Source: Echinicola strongylocentroti (GTDB taxonomy: Bacteria > Bacteroidota > Bacteroidia > Cytophagales > Cyclobacteriaceae). Taken from it: a stretch of 64,000 nucleotides of DNA. The notes beneath the pieces were generated by a model, which had not been told where the DNA came from, did not search any database, and saw nothing but the letters and a program-made list of their open reading frames with translations. The first letter of the stretch is position 1. Each line of letters begins with the position of its first letter. Both the position numbers and the translations under genes were made by a program. Below are positions 34,088 to 42,315 of the stretch, piece after piece. The DNA is taken from contig NZ_CP030041.1 in assembly GCF_003260975.1 (NCBI RefSeq), forward strand, positions 5,211,501-5,275,500, read 5' to 3'.

Positions 34088-35203
34088 ATGAGTATAGCTA
34101 TACAAAAAACCCTTTCACTTTTACTATTAATAGCGATTGGTTTTTTACTTAAAAATAAATTAAACAAGGAAGAACACAAAAAGGGGCTAAAGATCATTAT
34201 CCTTAATATAGCCTTACCGGCAATTATATTTGTGGCCTTGCTTAAGATACAGATCCAGCCGGATTTGTTGTTTTTGCCCATACTGGCATTGGTGTTTAAT
34301 TTGCTGATGTTGGTTGTCGGTAAATATGTCCTTCCGCTTTATGGGATAGAAAACGACACACCGACCATGCGGACACTGTTAATGCTGTTGCCCTCTCTGG
34401 CGCCGGGGCTTTCCTGCTTCCCGTTTTTGGTGGAGTATTTGGGAGATGAAGCGTTGGCTTGGGGGGCCTTGGCAGATATTGGCAATAAGGTATTTGTCCT
34501 AGTTCTTACCTATCTATTGGCCATGCAATGGTACTATAGAGTAAACCAGTCGGTGAACCATAGTGGTAATCAGAAGGTCAGAGGTCTTTTGATCTCCATG
34601 CTGAACGAACCTATCAATATGGTCATGATCGGGGCTATAATATTGTTGAGTTTTGGGTTTACGTTGGACAGCTTGCCGTATTTTCTAAGTGATGCAGTAC
34701 TACAGATGAAAAACATGATGACACCGCTGATCTTGATCTTTATCGGTGTAGCAGCGGTGCTTAAGTGGGAGCAGCTCAAAATGATAGTCGCTTTGTTGGC
34801 CTTTAGGTCAGGGATTACATTTTTGATCAGTGGGCTACTGGTGACATTCCTTCCATTGCCCAATGAGGCAGCCATTTTGCTGGCTGTAGTGTTTCCTCAG
34901 AGTGCCTGTAGCTTTTGGCCATTTGCACATATGTCGGCTGTATCAGCTTTGGAGAAAAAAGATAGCAACGGAAGCAAGACGTTTGACTTGACACTGGGAT
35001 TAAATATACTGGCAGTATCTCTACCTTTCAGTACCTTGGTGATCTTAGGCGTGTTTTCATCAGGTAATTACTTTCTAAATCCTTACCATATTTTCTTGGG
35101 TGGTTTTAGTCTGATGCTCCTGGCCGCAGTGCCTGTAGTCATCCAACTACTGAAAAAATCGAGTGTAAGCTATAAGCTTTCCGAAGAAGAGCCAGCTGAA
35201 TAA
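34088..35203 (+). CDS. AEC (auxin efflux carrier) family transporter
   Basis: This is a 371-residue membrane protein with about ten hydrophobic segments split by a short hydrophilic loop (residues 145-165). It has the AEC-type conserved stretches IILNIALPAIIF near residue 35, the central PINMVMIGAIILLSFGF segment and the C-terminal VVFPQSACSFWPFAHM. AEC proteins move organic acids, amino acids or related anions. It lies directly downstream of the exported aminotransferase, suggesting linked handling of an amino or keto acid. The substrate is unknown. Confidence 0.82.
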   Translation: MSIAIQKTLSLLLLIAIGFLLKNKLNKEEHKKGLKIIILNIALPAIIFVALLKIQIQPDLLFLPILALVFNLLMLVVGKYVLPLYGIENDTPTMRTLLMLLPSLAPGLSCFPFLVEYLGDEALAWGALADIGNKVFVLVLTYLLAMQWYYRVNQSVNHSGNQKVRGLLISMLNEPINMVMIGAIILLSFGFTLDSLPYFLSDAVLQMKNMMTPLILIFIGVAAVLKWEQLKMIVALLAFRSGITFLISGLLVTFLPLPNEAAILLAVVFPQSACSFWPFAHMSAVSALEKKDSNGSKTFDLTLGLNILAVSLPFSTLVILGVFSSGNYFLNPYHIFLGGFSLMLLAAVPVVIQLLKKSSVSYKLSEEEPAE

Positions 35204-35244
35204 AATGAAGATAGTTGAATGTTGTTAATTTGTGGGAAGATAGG

Positions 35245-35264
35245 AGCCTCGCTACAGCGGGGCT
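35245..35264. terminator. Terminator between convergent genes
   Basis: Arms AGCCTCGC (35245-35252) and GCGGGGCT (35257-35264) pair with one wobble around a TACA loop, followed on the plus strand by TTTATTTTTTT. It ends the AEC transporter operon. Confidence 0.8.
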
Positions 35265-35265
35265 T

Positions 35266-35928
35266 TTATTTTTTTGCTAGCTTTTCATAGAGATCTTTAA
35301 TGTACAGTTTGTTGTTGCTTAGCTCTTTTACTGAGGATCGATAGGTTTTGATTTTTCTGAGGTCTGGTAGACTCAATTTGTTTTTTGAAATGGAATAAGC
35401 AATGATCAGTGTAGGGTAGTTGACAACTAAAATGATGCTATAGATGCCTTGGGTAGGCACTGAACGAAACCCCAATCTCTTTGCTGCATTTTCTTGTAGG
35501 ATATAAGAAGTCCCTTCCAGCATCACATCCTCTTTGCTACTCTCGTGTTGTTCTATAAAATTCAACAGTCCTTCTAGGTATCCAGACAGTATTTCACGTG
35601 TCCGCTGAGGGCCTGGAAGGCTAAAGTCCAGGGCAAAACAATAATCGAAAAGTGTCCCTCCATGAAAGATGATTTTATGGTTTTCTTGTCTTTCGGTGAT
35701 AAACATGGGGGAATAATAGATGAGTTTGCCTTTCTTTTTGCCCATCGGGGTATCAATGAAGGGAGCCGCAATCATAATGAAGGGAGCAGTAATGAGGCTG
35801 ATCCAGTAAACCTCGGTGATAAAAGCAATCAGGAGCGTACCCACAAATAATATACTCACAGCAAGCGCCACGAAAAATATCAACTTTTTTTGTTGGCTTT
35901 CGGGTTTTTCGTAGAAGCTATGAACCAT
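35266..35928 (-). CDS. Hypothetical protein with two N-terminal membrane segments
   Basis: I do not recognise this 220-residue protein. Two adjacent hydrophobic segments (about residues 17-38 and 41-60) are followed by a cytoplasm-facing basic turn (MGKKKGKL) and a soluble region of about 150 residues ending in a lysine-rich tail. It lacks a signal peptidase site and known catalytic motifs. It is divergent from the double-glycine peptide gene that starts 400 bases away and convergent with the AEC gene. A membrane protein next to a peptide-export locus could be an immunity protein, but its own strand and distance make that only a guess. Confidence 0.6.
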   Translation of the reverse strand: MVHSFYEKPESQQKKLIFFVALAVSILFVGTLLIAFITEVYWISLITAPFIMIAAPFIDTPMGKKKGKLIYYSPMFITERQENHKIIFHGGTLFDYCFALDFSLPGPQRTREILSGYLEGLLNFIEQHESSKEDVMLEGTSYILQENAAKRLGFRSVPTQGIYSIILVVNYPTLIIAYSISKNKLSLPDLRKIKTYRSSVKELSNNKLYIKDLYEKLAKK

Positions 35929-36327
35929 TTTTTGAGTGATGATTTAAGGTTGGAAGGCCATTTTGGATAAAGTTAGAAAAATTATATTGAATCAGTGAGA
36001 GGGCACTGTATTTGATAACCTGTCGTTGGTAGAGATGACCTGTTTTATAAAAAAGTTACTTTTTTTTTATAAAGAATATTGTTTGGTTACTTACTTGAGA
36101 TATTGTTAAGGTTTTGTTGGATGATTGTTTTATGTGTATTTAGGAAGAAAAAATTTTGATAATACTGGTGGATTCTCTGTCTGTTATGTTTTTTACAAGG
36201 AGAATTAATGATTGGAGGTAATCTGGTTTTGGGTTAAAGTGCGTACATAATTCCGAATCGATTCACAAAGGTGGATTCCGAAAAGCCTTCAATAGAGTAG
36301 GAAACTTTAACCAAAAATTTTAACGTA
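35929..36327. other. Regulatory interval upstream of the double-glycine peptide gene
   Basis: 399 bases separate the divergent hypothetical gene and the peptide gene. AT-rich runs lie at 36045-36075. Near the peptide gene are a 10-base palindrome GAATCGATTC (36255-36264) and two direct copies of ATTCCGAA (36250-36257 and 36275-36282), spaced 25 bases start to start. I see no complete promoter consensus and no second leader-peptide ORF. Confidence 0.5.
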
Positions 36328-36552
36328 ATGAAATTTCAAGAATTGAATCAATCAGAATTAAAAGAAGTAAATGGTGGATTGTTGGGCGGCCTTTTGGGCG
36401 GCGAAGAAGGAGGTACACAAGGAAGCCTTTTGGGTGGATTAAGTGTACACTTTAGCTCTGAGTCCAAGGACGATGATGGTGATATGCAAAAAAGCAGCTT
36501 TGGCATTGAACTTTCTGACTTGGGGTCTTTCGAAAACATCTTCAGGGACTAA
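36328..36552 (+). CDS. Double-glycine leader peptide (bacteriocin- or signal-peptide-like precursor)
   Basis: This is a 74-residue precursor. Residues 1-17 (MKFQELNQSELKEVNGG) match the bacteriocin-type double-glycine leader (E-L-x-x-x-E-L-K-x-V-x-G-G), with cleavage expected after Gly17. The 57-residue core begins with LLGGLLGGEEGG, repeats LLGG again, then has an acidic C-terminal half (SESKDDDGD). I count about eleven acidic against three basic residues, so it is strongly anionic, unlike most antimicrobial class II peptides. It has no cysteine. The exporter with matching C39 peptidase is encoded two genes downstream, after a terminator. It may be a bacteriocin, signal or extracellular structural peptide; function unknown. 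Confidence 0.82.
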   Translation: MKFQELNQSELKEVNGGLLGGLLGGEEGGTQGSLLGGLSVHFSSESKDDDGDMQKSSFGIELSDLGSFENIFRD

Positions 36553-36570
36553 CCAATAGCCATGATGAAC

Positions 36571-36600
36571 AAAAGACAGCATTAACGTGCTGTCTTTTTT
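36571..36600 (+). terminator. Terminator between the peptide gene and its exporter genes
   Basis: Perfect 11-base arms AAAAGACAGCA (36571-36581) and TGCTGTCTTTT (36588-36598) close a 6-base loop and run into a T tract. It lies between the precursor stop (36552) and the HlyD start (36615). No promoter is obvious in between, so partial read-through would give much precursor mRNA and little exporter mRNA. Confidence 0.88.
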
Positions 36601-36614
36601 TGTCTTTTTGAGCC

Positions 36615-37787
36615 ATGAGCAACCAGATTTTCCCTTCGGATATTGTCAAGCACACATCGGATTTCCACTTTAGGTACTATAATGGCAATACGCTAGTAGT
36701 ATACAGAGTGATTTTGGCTTTGGTGATAGTGGCAATGCTGTCGCTTTTCCTTATCAAGGTGGACGTTTCAATAAAGGGAGCAGGTATTCTGAAATCAGAA
36801 ACTCCCAGAACGACGGTACGTTCATTGGTAAGCGGAAGGATCGATGAGGTTTATGTAAAAGAGAACGATGAAGTGAAGGAAGGGCAGGTACTTTTTACGA
36901 TACAGTCGTCCATTCTCAATGAAAAGAACAAACTGTATGATAGCCAGATCAAAGAGCTTGAAGGTAAAACCACAGACCTAAGGAGATTGATAGGCAGGTG
37001 TCGCCAAAACCGATGGGAAGAGGTTCCAAGCATGAAATCATCCCAATACCAGCAAGAAGCCAACTATTTTTATCAGAAGCTGTCAGATACACGTTCCCAA
37101 TATGCGATAGTCCAGAAGAATTATGAACGGTCCAAAACCCTTTATGAAGCTGGAGCAATATCAGAACTCGAAATGGACAAGGCGACCCTTAGTCATGACA
37201 ATGCCAAAAGTAATATTTATGTGGCCATAGACCAGCAAGCCGCTATTTGGCAATCGGTGCTTACGGAACTTGAACAAAAGTTAAAACATCTTCAGTCGGA
37301 AGATTCCCAGCTGCAGCAGCAGAAGGAATTTTACCGCGTAGAAGCACCTGTGGCCGGATATATACAGAATATGGAGGGGATAGCATCGGGGGCAGCAGTT
37401 GCGCCCAATTATCAATTGGGAGAAATCTCCCCCATTGGAGGGATGGTGGCCGAAATAATGGTTGCTCCAGAGGATATAGGGCTACTTAAAAAGGGCGGCC
37501 CAGTGTCCATCCAAGTAGACTCGTTTAATTATAACGAATGGGGGCTCTTGGAAGGAGAGGTGCTTTCCATTTCCAACGACGTTTTTATGGAAAACGGTCG
37601 GGCTCCCTATTTTAAAGTTGTCTGTGCGGTAAACCAAGATTATTTGGAGTTAAACAATGGATACAAAGGCTATCTAAAAAAAGGAATGACACTTCAGGCG
37701 AGGTTTGTCCTTACTGAGAGACGGTTGATACAGCTTTTGTTTGACCAGGCTGACGACTGGGTAAATCCCCATTTGGCAGAGAAATAG
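36615..37787 (+). CDS. HlyD family adaptor of the peptide exporter
   Basis: This 390-residue adaptor has one membrane segment (about residues 28-47) after a short cytoplasmic N-terminus. The lipoyl half-motifs are GAGILKSETPRTTVRSLVSG (about 55-74) and VEAPVAGYIQNMEG (about 240), with a coiled-coil hairpin between them (about 105-230). A C-terminal beta region follows. It belongs to the type-I secretion/bacteriocin adaptor group rather than the RND group. The gene starts 62 bases after the double-glycine peptide gene and 36 bases before the ABC transporter. A TolC-like outer-membrane duct is needed but is not encoded here; the one at 270-1616 or another could serve. Confidence 0.9.
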   Translation: MSNQIFPSDIVKHTSDFHFRYYNGNTLVVYRVILALVIVAMLSLFLIKVDVSIKGAGILKSETPRTTVRSLVSGRIDEVYVKENDEVKEGQVLFTIQSSILNEKNKLYDSQIKELEGKTTDLRRLIGRCRQNRWEEVPSMKSSQYQQEANYFYQKLSDTRSQYAIVQKNYERSKTLYEAGAISELEMDKATLSHDNAKSNIYVAIDQQAAIWQSVLTELEQKLKHLQSEDSQLQQQKEFYRVEAPVAGYIQNMEGIASGAAVAPNYQLGEISPIGGMVAEIMVAPEDIGLLKKGGPVSIQVDSFNYNEWGLLEGEVLSISNDVFMENGRAPYFKVVCAVNQDYLELNNGYKGYLKKGMTLQARFVLTERRLIQLLFDQADDWVNPHLAEK

Positions 37788-37823
37788 TCAATCGACCAAA
37801 GCAACAATAAAAAAACAATAAGG

Positions 37824-40025
37824 ATGAACATTTGGAAGCTCGTTTTTGGGTACCGTAAGCGATATAGGCGAACAGAAATAAAGCAGCACGATTACACAGA
37901 CTGTGGCGCAGCGTGTTTGGCTTCAGTGGCTTCATTTCATTACCTGGAAATGCCCATAGCCAAAATCAGACAAATGGCCTCTACAGACCGCAAGGGGACT
38001 AATGTGCTTGGGTTAATTGAGGCGGCGAAGAAATTAGGTTTTGATGCGAAAGGAGTACGGTTGAAGGTCGATCAGTTGGACTTGGTGCCCGTGCCGGTGA
38101 TCGCCCATGTTATCGTCAAAAAAGTCCTGCATCACTACGTGGTGGTCTTGGAAGTAAGAAAGGAAACTGTGCTGTTGATGGATCCTGCAGAGGGAAAAGT
38201 AAAGGAAGTCAAGCGGGAGGAATTTGAGGAAATATGGACAGGGGTAATGTTGCTGCTTCAGCCAGGAGATACCTTTGAGCAAGGGGACTTTAAGGCAAGT
38301 GTCTTTCAGCGATTTTGGTTTTTGTTGCGGCCTCACAAAAAGGTCCTGCTCCAAGTACTGCTTGGCTCCATCGTGGCCACGATTTTGGGCTTGGCATCTT
38401 CCTTTTATTTGCAAAAGATCATCGATAATGTGCTTCCGGAAGGAAACCAAAACCTCCTCAATCTCATGGGGATCTGCATGGTGGTGATTTTGATTTTTAG
38501 AATTATTATAAGTTTTACCAAATCCTTGCTCACTGTCCAGACTGGTCAGAAAATCGATGCAAGGTTGATTTTGGGTTATTATAAGCACTTGCTGAAACTG
38601 CCGCAACAGTTCTTTGACAATATGAGGACAGGCGAAATCATCTCGCGGATAAATGATGCAGTAAAGATCAGGACATTTATCAATGATGTCATTATCGGAT
38701 TTGTGATCAACCTGTTTGTGGTGGTTTTTTCCATTTCACTGATGTTCGTTTTCTATTGGAAATTGGCCTTGTTTGTATTGTTGATCATTCCTGTCTATGC
38801 AGTGATTTACTATTTCTCCGATAAGGTCAACAGTAAAACCCAGCGTCAACTCATGGAAAACAGTGCCGAGCTCGAATCGCAGCTAGTGGAGTCCGTAAAT
38901 GCTGTGAGTACCATCAAACGCTTCGGTCTTGAAGACTTTACCAATATGAGAACAGAGTCGAAGTTCGTTGGCCTATTAAAATCAGTGTATGAATCCAGTA
39001 TCAATAGTATTTGGATAGGGAATTCAAGTACATTCAGTACTTCCTTATTTACTATTTTGCTGTTATGGATAGGGAGTTCTTTTGTGTTGGATAATGAATT
39101 GACAGCAGGGGAGTTGCTTTCTTTTTATGCGATTATGGGGTATTTTACCAAGCCTGTGGCCAGTTTTATAGGGATGAACAAGTTGATTCAAGATGCTTTG
39201 ATTGCTGCGGACAGGCTGTTTGAAATTATGGATGTGGAAGTAGAGGATGAAGGGAAATCCATGATGTTGACAGCAGAAAAACTGGGTGATTTACGGTTCA
39301 TAGATATAGAATTTCGCTACGGTACTCGCAAGGATGTGTTTGACAAATTAAATCTGGAAATTCCTCTAGGAAAAGTCTCCGCGATAGTAGGAGAATCAGG
39401 ATCAGGCAAATCCACACTACTTTCTCTGCTGCAAAAAATCTACCCACTGAACGGCGGAAGGATCACCATCGGAGAATATGACTTGAAATATATCGACCAG
39501 TTTTCCCTGAGGAAGCTTATTGGTGTGGTGCCGCAGGATATTCACCTGTTCGCTGGTTCTGTGATGGACAACCTAGCTTTGGGAGAATTCAACCCTGACA
39601 TGACCAAAGTGATCAATATCTGTAAAAAACTGGGGATGTTGGAGTTTATCGAATCCCTTCCAAAAGGCTTTGATAGCTATATTGGAGAGAATGGTGTGAC
39701 ACTTTCAGGCGGACAAAGACAGCGACTCGCCATAGCCAGGGCCTTGTATAAGGACCCGGAGATTTTGATTTTTGATGAAGCTACTTCTTCTCTCGATTCT
39801 TATTCTGAATCCTATGTCAACAACGCATTGAAAACACTTCAAGAAGAGGGGAAAACAGTTATAATTATTGCCCACCGACTCAGCACCGTAATGGATGCAG
39901 ATAAAATAGTAGTGCTCAAAGAGGGCAAACTGATGGAACAGGGAAATCATGAGTCACTTATCAGCGCCCAAGGGGTCTATCAAGAAATGTGGAAGAGACA
40001 AGTTCCATCCAGCGTAACAATGTAG
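37824..40025 (+). CDS. Peptidase-containing ABC transporter (C39, bacteriocin exporter)
   Basis: This is a 733-residue fusion. Residues 20-140 form the C39 cysteine peptidase that cuts double-glycine leaders, with the catalytic triad Cys27 (QHDYTDCGAACL), His104 (HHYVVVLE) and Asp120 (LLMDPAEG). Residues about 160-450 hold six transmembrane helices. The C-terminal ATPase has Walker A GESGSGKST (about 523-531), signature LSGGQRQR (about 627) and Walker B ILIFDEATSSLD (about 650). All catalytic residues are present, so it should cleave and export the peptide encoded at 36328-36552. It is the last gene of the locus. Confidence 0.96.
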   Translation: MNIWKLVFGYRKRYRRTEIKQHDYTDCGAACLASVASFHYLEMPIAKIRQMASTDRKGTNVLGLIEAAKKLGFDAKGVRLKVDQLDLVPVPVIAHVIVKKVLHHYVVVLEVRKETVLLMDPAEGKVKEVKREEFEEIWTGVMLLLQPGDTFEQGDFKASVFQRFWFLLRPHKKVLLQVLLGSIVATILGLASSFYLQKIIDNVLPEGNQNLLNLMGICMVVILIFRIIISFTKSLLTVQTGQKIDARLILGYYKHLLKLPQQFFDNMRTGEIISRINDAVKIRTFINDVIIGFVINLFVVVFSISLMFVFYWKLALFVLLIIPVYAVIYYFSDKVNSKTQRQLMENSAELESQLVESVNAVSTIKRFGLEDFTNMRTESKFVGLLKSVYESSINSIWIGNSSTFSTSLFTILLLWIGSSFVLDNELTAGELLSFYAIMGYFTKPVASFIGMNKLIQDALIAADRLFEIMDVEVEDEGKSMMLTAEKLGDLRFIDIEFRYGTRKDVFDKLNLEIPLGKVSAIVGESGSGKSTLLSLLQKIYPLNGGRITIGEYDLKYIDQFSLRKLIGVVPQDIHLFAGSVMDNLALGEFNPDMTKVINICKKLGMLEFIESLPKGFDSYIGENGVTLSGGQRQRLAIARALYKDPEILIFDEATSSLDSYSESYVNNALKTLQEEGKTVIIIAHRLSTVMDADKIVVLKEGKLMEQGNHESLISAQGVYQEMWKRQVPSSVTM

Positions 40026-40399
40026 GAATAGCTAGTAGATTTTATCCATAAGCTCCTGATACAAGATGGTTTTTATTTAGCTAACTATGGCATAGGCTTA
40101 CGCATATTCCGGGTCAAATCAAAAGTGATTTTTTGTCGACCCTTTTTTTGAAGGTGGTTGGTTTTGTTTGTAAGGAATTGTTATTCAGTATTTTGGTGGT
40201 TTTTGTAGGGTTGGATCATAAATCCTTTTTCCAGCTACAAGCAGAATGGTATTTGGTGAAGCAAGTGATTATTGGGGAATTGCTGTCGGGAAAGGCTTAG
40301 TTTCATTAAAAAAAGACTAATTTTGGGTGAGTATAGGAACTGGGGAATTAAAAGGAGCCTGCCATCTGTTTTCAGTGTGGGCGCTTAAACAATTTGAAT
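40026..40399. other. Spacer between exporter and pentose-phosphate operon
   Basis: 374 bases hold a terminal fragment of repeat family 1 (40089-40117, GGCATAGGCTTACGCATATT then CCGGGT) and, near the right end, a TAATTTTG -7 element at 40318-40325 that would start rpiB transcription around 40331. I see no gene and no convincing terminator after the exporter gene. Confidence 0.55.
40089..40117 (+). repeat. Intergenic element family 1, terminal fragment D
   Basis: Only one end of the element remains: TTACGCATATTCCGGGTCAA matches the right end of copy A (CTAATGCATATTCCGGGTTGAA) with a few changes. Confidence 0.55.
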
Positions 40400-40855
40400 A
40401 TGAAAATAGGAATTGCTGCAGATCACGGAGGCTTTGATCAGAAAAAGGAGGTGTTTGAATACCTTAAAAATAATGGACATGATGTCACTGATTTTGGAGC
40501 CGATAAATTTGATGAATCGGATGATTATCCTGACATCGTAAAGCCCTTGGCAGTGGCAGTTGCCAATGGGGATATCCAAAAAGGCATCGCTATCTGTGGA
40601 AGTGGGGTAGGCGTCACCGTTGCGGCCAATAAAGTTCCAGGTGTTCGGGCTGCCTTGATCACCGAGCCCTACAGTGCCCACCAAGGAGTGGAGCATGACA
40701 ATATGAACCTTATGTGCCTTGGGGGCAGGGTCATCGGAGGAGTGTTGATCAAGGAACTGGTAGAGATTTTTATTACTGCCGAGTATGTAGAAAAAGAGCG
40801 CTTCCAGCGCAGGCTCAGAAAAGTCCAAGATTTAGAAGACGAGTACAGGAAATAA
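40400..40855 (+). CDS. rpiB: Ribose-5-phosphate isomerase B
   Basis: This is a 151-residue enzyme of the RpiB/LacAB family. I use the ATG at 40400 (MKIGIAADHGG) rather than a TTG six bases earlier. Motifs are the N-terminal IGIAADHGG phosphate/sugar site, DDYPD, catalytic Cys66 in AICGSGVGVTVAANK, and the conserved HDNMNLMCLGGRVIG. It interconverts ribose-5-phosphate and ribulose-5-phosphate in the cytoplasm. It heads the operon with gnd, zwf and pgl, so the whole oxidative pentose-phosphate branch plus the isomerase is expressed together. Confidence 0.92.
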   Translation: MKIGIAADHGGFDQKKEVFEYLKNNGHDVTDFGADKFDESDDYPDIVKPLAVAVANGDIQKGIAICGSGVGVTVAANKVPGVRAALITEPYSAHQGVEHDNMNLMCLGGRVIGGVLIKELVEIFITAEYVEKERFQRRLRKVQDLEDEYRK

Positions 40856-40888
40856 TACAAAAATCGCTAGTAAGAGAAATAATTATAA

Positions 40889-42298
40889 ATGGAACAATTC
40901 GACTTTGGCATTGTAGGCCTTGGGGTAATGGGGAGAAATCTCCTGCTCAATATGGCCGACAATGGCTTTGCAGTGGCCGGACTAGACTTGGATGAAACCA
41001 AAGCCAAGTCCTTGGAGAAAGAAGCAGCTTCTGGTCATCAAGTAAAGGGATTTATCGTTGCTGAAGACTTTGTCAAATCCCTCAAAAAACCCAAAGCCAT
41101 CATGGTGCTAGTGCCAGCGGGCAAGCCTGTAGATGCTGTGATCAGCTCTATACGCCCTTTTTTGAGCGCAAATGACATCGTGGTGGACGGTGGTAATTCT
41201 TATTTTCCTGATACCGATAGAAGATTTTCCGAACTGGCAAAAGACCATATCCATTTCTTTGGGATGGGGATTTCTGGGGGTGAAAAAGGAGCACGTTTCG
41301 GCCCTAGTATGATGCCAGGAGGTGATGAAAAGGCCTATGAGCGACTGCGACCGGTGTTTGAGGCGATTGCTGCGAAGGTCGATGGCGAGCCCTGCGTGAC
41401 CTATCTGGGCAAGGGGTCTGCCGGTAATTATGTCAAGATGGTCCATAATGGGATCGAATATGGCATCATGCAATTGATCGCAGAGACATATGATGTGATG
41501 AAGCGGGGACTGGGGATCGGTGATGAAAGGATCCAAGAAATCTTTGAAACGTGGAATACGACAGAGCTGTCCTCCTTTTTGGTAGAGATCACCGCTACGC
41601 TTTTGAAGAAAAAAGATAAAAGTACAGGGCAGCAGCTGGTGACCTTGGTGTCAGACCGAGCGCGGTCCAAAGGCACTGGCAAATGGACCTCCCAAAATGC
41701 GATGGATCTGCAAGCTCCCGTGCCGGTAATCGACATGGCGGTATTGATGCGTGATATTTCCAAGTACAAGGAGGAACGCGTGGCAGCTGCCAAATTGCTC
41801 CCTTGGGAGGCTGAAGGAGAAGAGGATGTAGCTATTGAAAGTCTGAAAGATGCACTTTATTTTGCGATTATCACTACCTACGCACAAGGTATGGTACAGT
41901 TGAAGTTGGCTTCTGATGAATATAAGTATGGGCTAAACTTAGAGGAAGTAGCCAAAATATGGAGAGGAGGATGCATTATCAGGGCGGCATGTTTGGAAGA
42001 CTTTAGACAGGCTTATAGGCGTGATTCAGCGCTGGCCAATCTCCTTCTTGATGAAAAAATAGCAGAAGATTTGGTGTCCCGGCAAGGTGCCGCCCGCGAG
42101 GTGATCAAGGTCGCCGTGGACAAGGGAGTTCCTGTGCCAGCGTTGATGGCTGCTTTGGCGTATTTTGATGCCTATAGAAGTGAAACATTGGCCACTAATG
42201 TGATCCAGGCCCAAAGAGACTATTTTGGAGCACACCAATTTGAACGAATAGATAAAGAAGGTCTGTTCCATGTACAGTGGGACGAAGTGACGGGATAA
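40889..42298 (+). CDS. gnd: 6-phosphogluconate dehydrogenase, decarboxylating
   Basis: This is a 469-residue enzyme of normal family length. The nucleotide-binding Rossmann motif is [18 protein letters not shown] at the N-terminus. The substrate site is [19 protein letters not shown] (about 128-146), and the catalytic Lys/Asn region is [20 protein letters not shown]. It oxidises 6-phosphogluconate to ribulose-5-phosphate with CO2 release and NADPH. It lies 33 bases after rpiB and 17 bases before zwf. Confidence 0.97.
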   Translation: MEQFDFGIVGLGVMGRNLLLNMADNGFAVAGLDLDETKAKSLEKEAASGHQVKGFIVAEDFVKSLKKPKAIMVLVPAGKPVDAVISSIRPFLSANDIVVDGGNSYFPDTDRRFSELAKDHIHFFGMGISGGEKGARFGPSMMPGGDEKAYERLRPVFEAIAAKVDGEPCVTYLGKGSAGNYVKMVHNGIEYGIMQLIAETYDVMKRGLGIGDERIQEIFETWNTTELSSFLVEITATLLKKKDKSTGQQLVTLVSDRARSKGTGKWTSQNAMDLQAPVPVIDMAVLMRDISKYKEERVAAAKLLPWEAEGEEDVAIESLKDALYFAIITTYAQGMVQLKLASDEYKYGLNLEEVAKIWRGGCIIRAACLEDFRQAYRRDSALANLLLDEKIAEDLVSRQGAAREVIKVAVDKGVPVPALMAALAYFDAYRSETLATNVIQAQRDYFGAHQFERIDKEGLFHVQWDEVTG

Positions 42299-42315
42299 AG
42301 CGTTTAGATAAAATT

